Shown: positions 8,550-17,597, numbered from the stretch's first letter. The stretch is 64,000 bases of DNA from CAINFV01 sp964409235 (GCA_964409235.1 CAYPCN010000001.1:158722-222721); one strand, 5' to 3'. Made by a program: numbers and translations. Notes: generated by a model from the letters alone, not told the origin.

Positions 8550-10196
8550 CTAAAAGCTGGATGCTGGAGAGATGTTTTTGGCCTCGTGCAGCTCATTGGT
8601 GGCGTTGACGGCGATGAGGCAGGCTGGGTAGTCGTCAACAATGCAATCGCCCCGTAGACGGAGCTTTTGGAGGATTGTGCTGGTTTGCTTCTCGCACGGC
8701 AGGTGGCGAGAGGAATGAATGGCTTCGGTCAGCATGACGTTCAGGGGGACCATCGGGGTTGAGGCGAACTCTAGCAATGTGGATGATGTCGTGCCAATAA
8801 TAAAAAATCGATCTTGAGGGGTACACATTCCCTCAACAGTGGGCTGATCTCCATTTTTGCGCTGTATGTGTCGCGTGGCTGTCTGTGTCGTCTGAAACAA
8901 TGCTCCCCATCCCTCTTGTTTCCACTGAAACTTCTGTGCGGTTGGGTTGAGCGCCAGAAATGAGTACCGAAAGCCAAGCCTTTGGTCTGCCGCTCGTTGA
9001 AACATCAACGAGATAAGGTCGGAAGCAGGGAGCTCGGGGTATTCGGCTCGAACGGCTTGGAACAGGGTATGGAGGCAGTAGGTGTCAATGATCCCTGGAG
9101 CACCTCGATTATCGCCCTTAGCAATGAGGATGACATTCTCTCCCCGTTGGGAAAAAAATTGGAAATAGAGAGCGTTTAACCCAACGCCGTACGACAGCGT
9201 GGCCCCGATGTCGGGGGTGTTCTGGGGAATCAGGCTCGTCAAGAGCGATTTTTGGAGGGCTTCGAGCTGTGAAAAGAGCTCAAAAAAGTAATCTGCTCCT
9301 TGGCGGTCTTTTTGCAGAGAACCAGAATGAATATAGTCGGAGATAGCAGTGATCAGCTCGCTGATATCACGGTATCGGTCCTCCGGCTTGGGCTGCAGAG
9401 CAGTATGGAGAATGGGCTGTAAGCCTCGCGGGGCTAATGTCAGTATGACACGACCATGGGTGATTTTTCCCATGACCAACTCATAGGCGATAATACCGAT
9501 CGAATAGATGTCGGATTGGATAGAGGAGTTTCTGGGGTTTTCCTGAGCTTCGGGGCTCATGTACACCGGTGTCCCAATAAATCGCTTGCTGGTAGCTCCC
9601 GCAGACTCTCCTCCGTCGCTGATCAGTCGGGCAATGCCGAAGTCAATGACTTTGACCTGATTTTGGTCGGTCACCAGAATGTTTTCTGGCTTCAGATCTC
9701 CGTGGATGACTCCATGGGTATGGAGATGACCGATGGCGTAGCAGATTTGCAGAAGAACCTCGAGCGCGCGCTTTAAGGGGAGCGGATTATGCTGAAGAAT
9801 TCTGCGCAGTGAGGTTCCTCGCACGAGTTCCATGGCGATGTAGACACCACCTTCCCACTCTCCGTATTCGTAGAGCTTTACAATGTTTGGGTGGTCTGAC
9901 ATCGCAATGATTCGGCCTTCGTTGATAAACTGCCGGACCAGACTCGGCTCCGAGAGGAATCGCGGGAGGAGGACTTTGATGGCGATTTGATCGTGCGTCC
10001 GAGGGTCTGTCGCCAGGTAGATGGTGCTCATCCCTCCCTGGGAGTAGATGCCGTCGATGTGAAATCGACCGATATACTCTGGCATAGGAGGCGCCTGAGG
10101 GCTCTCTCCTTTCTCTGATGTGGGAGCTGGGGCAGGTTCAGGCATGGGATGGCGCTGTCTGCTGGAAGACGGTCTGCGTGATTCGGACTCCAACAT
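8550..10196 (-). CDS. pkn5: serine/threonine protein kinase Pkn5-like (CT673-like), T3S-associated
   Basis: Hanks-type kinase domain: GGMSTIYL glycine loop, AIKVLL lysine, HGVIHGDLKPENIL catalytic loop (Asp present, HGD in place of HRD), VIDFGIARL and a GTPVYMSPE activation segment. The C-terminal about 230 residues are a poorly conserved domain of the chlamydial Pkn5 type, ending near residue 548. There is no transmembrane segment. The open frame reaches 10262. I favour ATG 10196, which has GGAG four bases upstream; ATG 10145 overlaps the sctQ stop by eight bases and is the main alternative (531 aa). Pkn5 homologues are T3S substrates or cytosolic regulators in Chlamydia. Its position between sctQ and sctC is conserved. 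Confidence 0.9.
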   Translation of the reverse strand: MLESESRRPSSSRQRHPMPEPAPAPTSEKGESPQAPPMPEYIGRFHIDGIYSQGGMSTIYLATDPRTHDQIAIKVLLPRFLSEPSLVRQFINEGRIIAMSDHPNIVKLYEYGEWEGGVYIAMELVRGTSLRRILQHNPLPLKRALEVLLQICYAIGHLHTHGVIHGDLKPENILVTDQNQVKVIDFGIARLISDGGESAGATSKRFIGTPVYMSPEAQENPRNSSIQSDIYSIGIIAYELVMGKITHGRVILTLAPRGLQPILHTALQPKPEDRYRDISELITAISDYIHSGSLQKDRQGADYFFELFSQLEALQKSLLTSLIPQNTPDIGATLSYGVGLNALYFQFFSQRGENVILIAKGDNRGAPGIIDTYCLHTLFQAVRAEYPELPASDLISLMFQRAADQRLGFRYSFLALNPTAQKFQWKQEGWGALFQTTQTATRHIQRKNGDQPTVEGMCTPQDRFFIIGTTSSTLLEFASTPMVPLNVMLTEAIHSSRHLPCEKQTSTILQKLRLRGDCIVDDYPACLIAVNATNELHEAKNISPASSF

Positions 10197-11469
10197 TGTC
10201 TCCAATGCGAACGAGCTCGCCCCGGCCAACAATCTTGCCGTTGACCATGAGCATAACGCCATTTTCAGGGCGTATGTCGAGGTCGAGGAGATTCCCTGGC
10301 TGGAGGGAGGTGAGCTGGTCGATGGACATGGAGAGCTCTGTCAGCTCGACGACGACGGTCATCGGCAGCTGTTTGATATTGATGGGTTCTTGGGCCAATC
10401 CCGTTGGCGCTGTGCTTTTTGCCTCTTCTTCTGTCATCTCCGGCAGTTCTTCTTCGGCTTCTTCGCCCTCAAAGGGATTTTCATCCGAAGGATCTTGGAG
10501 AGACTCTGGAGCGTTTGAGGTTTTCGACTGGCGGTGAGGAGCTGGTGGATCCTCTTCTGGAGCAACATCTTGCTGCGGTCTGTCTTTTTTCATAGCCATG
10601 GAAAGACCTCCGAGGGGAAGAAATGCTTCGTGCTGAAGTGGCATCTCCAAGATTTTGAGGCCGCCCTCTTGCAATTTTGCTCGGAAGAGGGGATGCCCGT
10701 TGTACGTCACATACACCCTCGCCTTTGGGGAGCCGGGGATGAAAAACGGATGGTCGAGCATCAGAAAATCGCCATTGTGGAGTCCGGCCATCTCTTCTGG
10801 AGTCAAGAACGTTCTCCCTGCTTCAACGGCGACGAGTGCATCGAGTTGTGCCGCCGATGGTGCACTCTTGGGCTCTTCGCCCATTCTGAACGTCCTCCAG
10901 GAATCGAGAAACTCCGAAGGGATAAGAAGGCGAGCGAGAGAATGCTCTCCTTCGAGCTGAAGTGAGATGTCTTGGCACAAGCATCCCGCGCTTTCCGTTT
11001 CTTGTCGCGTTGTGAGGCGAGGGGCAATATTCTTCAGCGAGGAGATCCCCTGGGCGCAGGCTACGAGTTGTGTCGTAAAGAAGAGGACGAATTGGTCAAA
11101 GAAGGAGGGATCGTGTTTGAGAAGTTCTACCATGTCGATGTTGAGAATGCCTGCCATGAGCCGTTGGAGATCGCTTTGACTGATGAGCAGGAGAATCTGT
11201 CCACTGATGCCGGGAAAGGCAAGGGCAATGGGAAGGTAGGGGGCGACGATCCCTTTGAAGAGGTCGTCTTTGGCTTTCCATTCCAAGGGACCTGGCGAGA
11301 GAGACAGGTCTTTACCGAACGCCTTTTTGAATTCAGCGCTAAACTCTTCCCATGGGAAAGAAAAAGTTTGATCAATCAGAGGACGTCTGTCGAGCGCAAA
11401 TAGCTCTCTTGAATACCTCTGAAGGTGTGAGAAGAGGTCGGACACCTCTGTTGCTTGTGCCGCTGTCAC
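10138..11469 (-). CDS. sctQ: type III secretion C-ring / sorting platform protein SctQ (CdsQ, CT672-like)
   Basis: 443 aa. The last about 75 residues form a SpoA/FliN domain (MTVVVELTELSMSIDQLTSL, GNLLDLDIRPENGVMLMVNG, VGRGELVRIGDNVGVRI). It is preceded by a very acidic Pro/Glu linker and an N-terminal domain of the long SctQ form. Cytoplasmic platform that recruits SctN/SctO and chaperone-substrate complexes. The start is GTG 11469. The 3' end overlaps the pkn5 reading frame, so coupled translation is likely. Unlike in Chlamydia, an ABC exporter and an orphan gene lie between it and sctP. Confidence 0.93.
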   Translation of the reverse strand: MTAAQATEVSDLFSHLQRYSRELFALDRRPLIDQTFSFPWEEFSAEFKKAFGKDLSLSPGPLEWKAKDDLFKGIVAPYLPIALAFPGISGQILLLISQSDLQRLMAGILNIDMVELLKHDPSFFDQFVLFFTTQLVACAQGISSLKNIAPRLTTRQETESAGCLCQDISLQLEGEHSLARLLIPSEFLDSWRTFRMGEEPKSAPSAAQLDALVAVEAGRTFLTPEEMAGLHNGDFLMLDHPFFIPGSPKARVYVTYNGHPLFRAKLQEGGLKILEMPLQHEAFLPLGGLSMAMKKDRPQQDVAPEEDPPAPHRQSKTSNAPESLQDPSDENPFEGEEAEEELPEMTEEEAKSTAPTGLAQEPINIKQLPMTVVVELTELSMSIDQLTSLQPGNLLDLDIRPENGVMLMVNGKIVGRGELVRIGDNVGVRITQTVFQQTAPSHA

Positions 11470-11813
11470 TGGTACTCTCTACACGTTTAATTTCTCTCTC
11501 TCCTTATGCACGTCTTGCCGTGCTTTCCGCTCTCTTCGAGCGAATCTCGTGCGACTGCTCGCTGGAGTGTATCAGAAAGCTTTGTGGTACAAAAGTGCAT
11601 ACGACGAATTCCTCACGAAAAGGGAGAGCCCCCTTTTCGCTACCTGTCCCGTTCATACCATACATCAGGCGATATCCGCCAACGAGAATTTTCGTGAGCC
11701 ACTGGCGGTGTTTCTTTTGGAGGACAGAGTAGGCTCTTTGTCCCTGTTTGCGATCCTGTATTTCGAGGTATCAACGGTTCGTTGGATACAATGCGGTGGC
11801 CCAAGCTGTTGCC
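11470..11813. other. intergenic region between ABC permease and sctQ, with hairpin
   Basis: 344 bases without a supportable gene. A perfect 9-bp inverted repeat CGAAAAGGG...CCCTTTTCG with a 7-base or shorter loop lies at 11616-11639. No U-run follows on either strand, so it is not a canonical terminator, but it could end or attenuate transcription leaving the ABC genes. The plus-strand frames here look like noise. Confidence 0.4.
11616..11639. terminator. hairpin between ABC exporter and sctQ
   Basis: Stem CGAAAAGGG / CCCTTTTCG with loop AGAGCC. It separates the inserted ABC exporter genes from sctQ. It lacks a downstream T-run on both strands, so terminator function is tentative. Confidence 0.35.
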
Positions 11814-12596
11814 TCACTCAAGTCGAGCTAAGCCTTTAGCGCGGCTTTTTTCAAACATGTACGTGAACAGAGAATAGGCCAAGAAAAGATAGAGCACATT
11901 CAGCGACATGCTGCAGAAGAAATATGAACGGGGGAAGCCCCCTGATGTCAAAATATTTCGCATGCCCTCGAAGATGTAGGTGGTAGGAAGGCACCATCCG
12001 ATCGCTTGCGCCCAAGGGGGGAGGACATCAAGGGGGTAGAAGACAGCGCTGAAAGGAGCAAAGATAAAGGCGACCATCCAGGCCAATGCTTCCATTTGCT
12101 GACCCCAGTAGATAACGCAGCTTGAAGCGAGGAACCCAAGCGTCCAACCGAAGACAACGAGCGAAGCAGCGAAAGGCAGGAACGCCCAGCCAACGGAAAA
12201 GACATTCAGCGAGTACAGCAGGTAGACGACGAGCGATCCGAAGGCAATGGTAATCCCGAGTTTGAAGAGGCAGATGAGAAGGACTCCACAACTCCATTCA
12301 GAGATTTTCAAAGGCGTTGAGAAGAGGTTCACAAGGTTGCGATTCCAAAATTCTTGCAAAAGGTTGACGGAGATGTCCACCGACCCTCTCCACGTCACCT
12401 GCCAAAAGACGAGTCCCGTCATCAGCATCAAGGGGAGCTGCGGGATATTCTGCTGACGCTGAATCCATACCGAGGTGAGTCCCCAGAGGAGAATGTCGAC
12501 AAGCGGCCAATAGAAAAGGTCGGAGAGGAAGTGAGACCCACGAAAAAGCGTCCTGAAATATCGGAAGAAAACTCCTTGAATACGGCTGAAACTCAT
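11814..12596 (-). CDS. ABC-2 type exporter, membrane subunit
   Basis: 260-aa integral membrane protein with six hydrophobic segments (for example LPLMLMTGLVFWQVTW, FLPFAASLVVFGWTLGFLA, MVAFIFAPFSAVFYPLDVLP). The segment FSAVFYPLDVLPPWAQAIGW followed by PTTYIFEGMR is typical of ABC-2 permeases. Its start overlaps the stop of the ATPase gene by four bases, so they form one transporter. Exported substrate unknown (lipid, glycan or drug). It interrupts the T3S gene order between sctP and sctQ. Confidence 0.9.
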   Translation of the reverse strand: MSFSRIQGVFFRYFRTLFRGSHFLSDLFYWPLVDILLWGLTSVWIQRQQNIPQLPLMLMTGLVFWQVTWRGSVDISVNLLQEFWNRNLVNLFSTPLKISEWSCGVLLICLFKLGITIAFGSLVVYLLYSLNVFSVGWAFLPFAASLVVFGWTLGFLASSCVIYWGQQMEALAWMVAFIFAPFSAVFYPLDVLPPWAQAIGWCLPTTYIFEGMRNILTSGGFPRSYFFCSMSLNVLYLFLAYSLFTYMFEKSRAKGLARLE

Positions 12597-13522
12597 AGCG
12601 ACTTCCTTGCAACATGGAGGAAGTACTCTTCAAGAGACGGCTCCTCAATTTTGATGCTGGCATAGGTGATGCCTGATGTCCCAATATCGTTTAAGAAGAG
12701 AGGGATGTCCGGCTCTTTCACTGAAATTTCTATGGATCTATGGTCGATGGTATAGGGGAAGCTCTTTTTCTCGGCCAATGCTACGGTGCGCTTCATACCA
12801 TCGATGATGAGCAGCCTGATGCGAAAGGCGGAGACTGTTAAGGCAAGGGTTTGCGGAACGTCATCAGCGATGATCTTTCCATTCTTCAGGAAGATGACCC
12901 GGTCACACAGCTCGGCAGCTTCTTCCATCTTATGTGAGGTGAATACAATGGAGCACTGTACCTCGTTGCGCTGCTCAACGATAAAGTCGCAGATGTCGTT
13001 GGCCATATCGGGATCTAGCGAGGCTGTTGGCTCGTCCAAAAGAACGATTTTTGGTTGGATGAAGAAGGCTTTTGCAATCATCAGTCGAGTAGTTTGGCCT
13101 GCGGATAACGACGAGATGCGGGCATTGCGCATTTCCTGGAGGCCAAAGCGCTCCAGAAGTGGTTCGAACCTCTCTTCACTTTCTTTGGGCCGCAGCCCAT
13201 ACAGTCGTCCGAAAACGGAAAGGCTTTCCGCAACAGTCAGCAACCAAGGAAGGCTGGTATACGCGCTGGCAAAAGAGATGTGCTGAAGAACGTCGGAGCG
13301 ATGCCTGGTAAAGTCCTTGCCGAAGTATTCAATCGATCCATCAGTGTGCAGCAGAGTTCCGAGTAGCATCTGCATGGTCGTTGTCTTTCCGGATCCATTA
13401 GGTCCTAAAAAACCGAGAATCTCGGATTTCCGAAGGTCAAAAGAGATACTGTCAACAGCGACGCGTTCTTTATTTCCGGGGTATACTTTGCGGAGGTTTT
13501 TAACTGAAAGTACGGTAGACAT
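12593..13522 (-). CDS. ABC exporter ATPase subunit
   Basis: 309 aa. Walker A GPNGSGKTT (about residues 40-48), Walker B KIVLLDEPTASLDP, H-loop FTSHKMEE. The ABC signature is SLSAGQ rather than the common LSGGQ. A C-terminal extension of about 80 residues (from about residue 225) is typical of ABC-2 exporters of the multidrug/lipid type. Couples ATP hydrolysis to the permease encoded by the overlapping next gene. A plausible promoter lies just upstream, which suggests the pair is expressed independently of the T3S genes. Confidence 0.93.
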   Translation of the reverse strand: MSTVLSVKNLRKVYPGNKERVAVDSISFDLRKSEILGFLGPNGSGKTTTMQMLLGTLLHTDGSIEYFGKDFTRHRSDVLQHISFASAYTSLPWLLTVAESLSVFGRLYGLRPKESEERFEPLLERFGLQEMRNARISSLSAGQTTRLMIAKAFFIQPKIVLLDEPTASLDPDMANDICDFIVEQRNEVQCSIVFTSHKMEEAAELCDRVIFLKNGKIIADDVPQTLALTVSAFRIRLLIIDGMKRTVALAEKKSFPYTIDHRSIEISVKEPDIPLFLNDIGTSGITYASIKIEEPSLEEYFLHVARKSL

Positions 13523-13549
13523 AAGAAATTACAAAAGTTAGGGCCAATA

Positions 13550-13578
13550 TTAAGACATAAATTGATGGATATTGTCAA
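13550..13578 (-). promoter_or_regulatory. candidate housekeeping promoter of the ABC exporter operon
   Basis: On the minus strand TTGACA (13578-13573) is followed after 17 bases by TCTTAA (13555-13550), about 28 bases before the ATPase ATG. The -35 is perfect and the -10 is weak. An alternative -10 TAATAT lies 3 bases further at a spacing of 20. It lies in a 279-base gap (13523-13801) that otherwise holds nothing I can identify. Confidence 0.4.
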
Positions 13579-13801
13579 AAACTGTGTGCGGCTTGCAGCA
13601 ACTCCCGGAAATTCCGATTGCTCTTTTTGCCGAAGGAGCAACGAGTGCCGTACATCACTCTTGGATTGTGTATTCGGAGCGTCTTTTCAATGGTCCTAAG
13701 AATGCCTGCGGTTCAATAGAGCTCTTAAAGAGTTGGGAATTGCGCTTATTACGTGGTTCCCGGAGGCTCGATGTCAATCCTCGTCTGCAGAGTAGCCAGG
13801 G

Positions 13802-14389
13802 TCATCCTCGTCTGACGAGAGGACGGCGTTGCCGGTGTCTAAAGGCGAGGGGGGGTGCTAACGTTTGAAGGCGTCTCGAGCGTTGTTTGGAGATATCGAG
13901 CAAGAGTTGTGGACGTGGGGGGTTGAAGGCTCTCGATGCATCTTCGTCTGAGGAGGATTCTTCAGATGATTCTTCATTGGATAGATCAGACTCTAGTCGC
14001 AATACCGCCGATCGAAATTGGGCTAATGCCGGATGTTGTGTACGATACCGGCTCTCGACCTTTTCGAGCTTCCTTGCTATGAAACAGATAACGGCACCAT
14101 CATCATCGTAGTGTCGCTTCGGACGAAAGAAATCCAAAAGTTTCGTCCACCAGCTTCTTTTGTTCTTTTGGCTACGTATTTCTATGTTCTTCAATTGCAA
14201 GCTATTACCTGTATATGCGAAGGCCAACTTCTCCCTAAAATAGGAGAGAACGTCACCCTCTTCCCAGAAGTCAAGGCTTGTCAAAGCCACGTCTTGCACC
14301 TTCCTATTCAGAGCAGAGCTAATTATCTTCTGAAAATCCTTGGATAATTTGAGAAGCGTGGGCAAATCTTCTTGAGGAAGAGGGTCCAT
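13802..14389 (-). CDS. orphan protein inside the T3S locus, unknown function
   Basis: 195 aa from ATG 14389 (a GTG at 14398 preceded by GGAG is the alternative). I do not recognise it. Residues about 1-110 look globular and helical (SKDFQKIISSALNRKVQDVA, FWEEGDVLSYFREKLAFAYT). A Ser/Glu/Asp-rich stretch (SNEESSEESSSDEDASR) follows, then an Arg-rich tail (KQRSRRLQTL, FRHRQRRPLVRRG). There is no signal peptide or membrane segment. It is placed between sctP and the ABC exporter on the same strand. It could be a T3S effector or a lineage-specific export factor, but nothing beyond location supports this. Confidence 0.6.
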   Translation of the reverse strand: MDPLPQEDLPTLLKLSKDFQKIISSALNRKVQDVALTSLDFWEEGDVLSYFREKLAFAYTGNSLQLKNIEIRSQKNKRSWWTKLLDFFRPKRHYDDDGAVICFIARKLEKVESRYRTQHPALAQFRSAVLRLESDLSNEESSEESSSDEDASRAFNPPRPQLLLDISKQRSRRLQTLAPPLAFRHRQRRPLVRRG

Positions 14390-14534
14390 CGTAGTCACTC
14401 ACTCCTCTGAGCGCAGAGACTGTCTTCGAAATAGGCCAAGCATGTCAGTACGGTACTGGTACCCACAGAGACGTCGGAATGGGCTCGAGGGCCAAGATCT
14501 ATCTCTGACGTCGAGCCCAACTCTACCGTGACGA

Positions 14535-15623
14535 TCACCGGGCGCCATGGCCTTGTCCGCCGAAACCTCCACCTTTGCCGCCTTCTTCTTCGCCAGCAGA
14601 TTCTTCGCGACGCCGTTCCTCTCTCGTCGGCTCAGCGGTGGCAAGAGGTGCGACGGTGGGCTGCTGCGGAGTGGCAATGACGAACACGTTCTGAATGGTA
14701 TATCCCCGCTCAATGAGCGTCTGTTTGAGCTGTTGCTGATTGGCAACAGCTTCGACCACGCGCTGGGCATCTGGCGAGAGGTTTTCAAAGGTGATGTTAA
14801 ACTGTTGCGGTGCAGAGGAGTATTCTGTGATCGTCAGCGTAGCCCCTTCGAAGAGAGGTGGATGCTTAATCGTAATCATCGTGCGTACTTCGTGCTTAGT
14901 GACAAAAGTCGTAATGGCATCAGTCGCTTGACGGATCACCTCGAATAACGCTTGGCGTTCCGCTGCCTGTGGGCTTTCAGCCTTTCTCGGTCCTCCCACC
15001 TGTGTCGGCGTCATCGTCGGCTGGACCATCCCTGGAACGACTCGTCCGGGGACAGGAGCTTCCTCTTCCCGCTGTTTGCCCATCAGTTTTTGGAAGGCCT
15101 CTGTGCCCTCTTCGCTAGGGGCTGGCGTCACGCCCTCCTGAGGCGATGGTCTGGCCATGCCAATGCCTTTCTCAGCTTGTGCGGCTGCGCGCGGTTCGGC
15201 CATCGGCTGCTTCGACGCGCTTGCCGTCGTCGGCCCTGGGGGTGCCATAGGAGCGGCCGGCATAGCGCTGACTTCAGGCATCGGCCCCTTGCCTTTCCCG
15301 CCTTTCTCTTTCTCCTCTCCTTCTTCTGATGAAGATTCAGTAGAGGAGCCCTCGTCCTTCATGGCTTTTGCCTTGGCTAGATGGAAGAGACCCAACTCTT
15401 TGACAGGGGGTTCTTCCTCCTCTTCTGGGGCGACTTCTTCGCCCGTCTCAGGGGTCGATTTTTCGGCCTTTTTTTGTGTTTTCTTTTCAAGAGCCCCAAG
15501 GAATTGGCCCTGTTGGGAAGGAGAGACCTTCTCAGCCGTAGGCCGCTTCACTTGTTGCTCACGAGATATCTCTTCGTCGCCCTCTGGGCTAACGGGTTGG
15601 ATATTGCGTGGTGTGTTTGTCAT
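14535..15623 (-). CDS. sctP: type III secretion needle-length / switch protein SctP-like (CdsP, CT671-like)
   Basis: 362 aa, low-complexity and Pro/Glu/Ala-rich over its first about 210 residues. A folded C-terminal domain follows (about 225-325: FEVIRQATDAITTFVTKHEV, TMITIKHPPLFEGATLTITE, FENLSPDAQRVVEAVANQQQ), similar in layout to FliK/SctP C-domains. The tail is Gly-rich (GGKGGGFGGQGHGAR). A good AAGGGAGGG site precedes ATG 15623. Assignment rests mainly on position immediately downstream of sctO, as in CT670-CT671, and on domain layout, because this family is poorly conserved. Confidence 0.8.
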   Translation of the reverse strand: MTNTPRNIQPVSPEGDEEISREQQVKRPTAEKVSPSQQGQFLGALEKKTQKKAEKSTPETGEEVAPEEEEEPPVKELGLFHLAKAKAMKDEGSSTESSSEEGEEKEKGGKGKGPMPEVSAMPAAPMAPPGPTTASASKQPMAEPRAAAQAEKGIGMARPSPQEGVTPAPSEEGTEAFQKLMGKQREEEAPVPGRVVPGMVQPTMTPTQVGGPRKAESPQAAERQALFEVIRQATDAITTFVTKHEVRTMITIKHPPLFEGATLTITEYSSAPQQFNITFENLSPDAQRVVEAVANQQQLKQTLIERGYTIQNVFVIATPQQPTVAPLATAEPTREERRREESAGEEEGGKGGGFGGQGHGAR

Positions 15624-15663
15624 ACGTTCCCTCCCTTAGCGAGCGTGCAAGGTGTCCCTCGTT

Positions 15664-16233
15664 TCACTCCTGTTCTTGCACACTCAAGCTTGATTTTTTT
15701 GACCGCCGTCGTGGACGACGCTCTTCTTCTCTCTCCTGAATCATCTTCGTGAGAAACATCGTAGAGCCAAGCTCATCTTCAATCCGCGTCTCAATGACTT
15801 GCATTTCTTTTTTCATTTCCTTCTCCCACTCTTTTCTGTGGGTGATAATCTTGTCTCGCTCCTTTTCTCGTTCCTTTAACTGATTTTTCGCTATTTGTAA
15901 ATTCTTTTCGGCAAGCTCTACTTGTTGTTTTTGTTCTCTTACCTTTTTTTCTTCTATAGCCAGTTTTTCTTGCACTACTTTTATATATATCTTACTTCTA
16001 TCTATTTTATCACTCGTTGTTCCTTCATCCATCAGCTGTCGAAGCTGGTCTGTCTTTGCCTTCAAGTGCTCTTTTACTTTATCTCGCTCTGCCTCTCGTT
16101 CTTTGAGTTTTTGCTGTTCTATTTCGAGGAGCTTCTGCTTTTCCTTCACCACCATTTCTGCGAGTTCTACTCGATGGTGCTTTACGTCGAGCACTTCCGC
16201 AAGTGGGTAGGCAGGCATGTTTTCTATCGTCAC
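15664..16233 (-). CDS. sctO: type III secretion stalk protein SctO (CdsO, CT670-like)
   Basis: 189 aa, almost entirely a two-helix coiled coil (KEKQKLLEIEQQKLKERE, LAIEEKKVREQKQQVELAE). This is the FliJ/YscO stalk that links the SctN ATPase to the export gate. It starts at GTG 16233, with ATG 16218 as alternative. It begins 11 bases after the sctN stop. The DNA from about 15880 to 16020 is unusually AT-rich, with A-ended codons (for example a TATATATATC run) compared with its GC-neutral neighbours, which may simply reflect the Lys/Glu-rich protein. Confidence 0.9.
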   Translation of the reverse strand: MTIENMPAYPLAEVLDVKHHRVELAEMVVKEKQKLLEIEQQKLKEREAERDKVKEHLKAKTDQLRQLMDEGTTSDKIDRSKIYIKVVQEKLAIEEKKVREQKQQVELAEKNLQIAKNQLKEREKERDKIITHRKEWEKEMKKEMQVIETRIEDELGSTMFLTKMIQEREEERRPRRRSKKSSLSVQEQE

Positions 16234-16244
16234 GGACCATCACT

Positions 16245-17597
16245 CTATTTGAAGAGAGCTTTGAGTTGCTGCTGGGTCTCTTGCCACGTCGATTTTTCGT
16301 CGATTGCCTGCCGTAAGAATCGATTTACCTTGTCCACATAATCGATGGCAAAATCGACGTTTTTGTCAGAGCCTCGTTTATACTCTCCAATCTTGATCAG
16401 CAGTTCATTTTTCTTGTACGTCGCCATCACTTCTCGCACCTTCCCTATCAGCTGCTGGTGGTCTTTGGTGGTAATTGACGTCAGTACCCGGCTTACGGAG
16501 GAGAGAACGTCGACAGCTGGGTAGTGGTATTGTCGCGCCAAATCCGCCGAGAGGATGATGTGTCCATCAAGAATAGATCGCACCTCATCGGCCACAGGTT
16601 CGTTCATGTCGTCGCCAGCAACCAGGATGGTATAAAAGGCGGTGATTGATCCAATGTCTGAGTTTCCGGAGCGTTCGAGAAGGCGGGGGAGCGTGGAGAA
16701 GACGGAGGGCGTATACCCTCCTCGTGCCGGGGGTTCGCCGGCCGCTAGCCCTACTTCGCGAATAGCGCGTGCAAAGCGCGTCACAGAATCCATCATGAGA
16801 ATGACTGACTTCCCTTGGTCGCGAAAGTACTCAGCAATAGCCGTGGCTGTGTATGCGCCGTTGAGACGTAGCTGTGAAGCTTGGTCTGACGTAGAAATGA
16901 CGAGGACGGACCTCTTCAGCCCTTCTGGGCCAAGATCCTTTTCGATGAACTCGCGAAGCTCGCGGCCCCGTTCTCCCACGAGACCGATGACGTTGACGTC
17001 CGCCACCGCGTTGCGCGCGATCATCCCCATCAATGTCGACTTCCCTCCACCAGCTGCAGCAAAAACCCCTACCCGCTGGCCGAGGCCGACGCACAAGACG
17101 CCGTCAAATACGCGAATGCCGACAGAAATGGGCTCTTTGATAATCTTCCGTTTCGTCGGATCAGGGGGGGCGCGTATTATAGGGATAATGTCGTCGGCGA
17201 TGAGCGGACCTTTCGTGGCCTCATCCAATGGGCGTCCTAAAGCGTCAAGGATGCGCCCTAAGATGTTGGGCCCTACTCGCACGCTCAATGGCCGGTGGGT
17301 AGGGATCACCTCTGACGAGGGGCCTATGCCTTTCATCTCGCCAAGCGGCGACAGGATCACCTCCTCACTGGTGAACCCTACCACCTCGCACATGAGGGGC
17401 TCTATGCCCTCTCGTTTTACAAGGCAAATCTCCCCAACCTTCACATTTGGGACGACCGCTCGAATGATCATCCCCACGGTTTCAGTGATGCGCCCGCTCA
17501 CCGTCGTCATCTCGATTTCATCGAGGTGTTGCATCACACTCTCGAAATCAATCGGCGTTGAGCCAGTGACAGCAGGTGGTTCTTGTGATTCTCCCAT
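16245..17597 (-). CDS. sctN: type III secretion ATPase SctN (CdsN, CT669-like)
   Basis: About 450-aa F1-beta-like hexameric ATPase that strips chaperones and unfolds substrates. Walker A is VGVFAAAGGGKSTLMGM. Walker B is SVILMMDSVTRFARAIREVG. The GEPPARGGYTPSVFSTLPRL element is conserved in flagellar and T3S ATPases. The C-terminus carries the SctN helical domain (VMATYKKNELLIKIGEYKRG). ATG 17597 is preferred (GGAA upstream); a GTG at 17606 adds three residues. Flanked by sctO and the CT668-like gene. Confidence 0.97.
   Translation of the reverse strand: MGESQEPPAVTGSTPIDFESVMQHLDEIEMTTVSGRITETVGMIIRAVVPNVKVGEICLVKREGIEPLMCEVVGFTSEEVILSPLGEMKGIGPSSEVIPTHRPLSVRVGPNILGRILDALGRPLDEATKGPLIADDIIPIIRAPPDPTKRKIIKEPISVGIRVFDGVLCVGLGQRVGVFAAAGGGKSTLMGMIARNAVADVNVIGLVGERGRELREFIEKDLGPEGLKRSVLVISTSDQASQLRLNGAYTATAIAEYFRDQGKSVILMMDSVTRFARAIREVGLAAGEPPARGGYTPSVFSTLPRLLERSGNSDIGSITAFYTILVAGDDMNEPVADEVRSILDGHIILSADLARQYHYPAVDVLSSVSRVLTSITTKDHQQLIGKVREVMATYKKNELLIKIGEYKRGSDKNVDFAIDYVDKVNRFLRQAIDEKSTWQETQQQLKALFK

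Noticed and set aside
14399..14788. 129-codon minus-strand frame between the orphan gene and sctP
   Set aside because: Most of it lies inside sctP in a different frame; Ser/Arg/Pro-rich shadow translation.
15922..16341. Hydrophobic plus-strand frame (FLFSYLFFFYSQFFL) opposite sctO
   Set aside because: It is the reverse complement of Lys/Glu-rich coiled-coil codons, which always reads as Phe/Leu/Ser; not a membrane protein gene.
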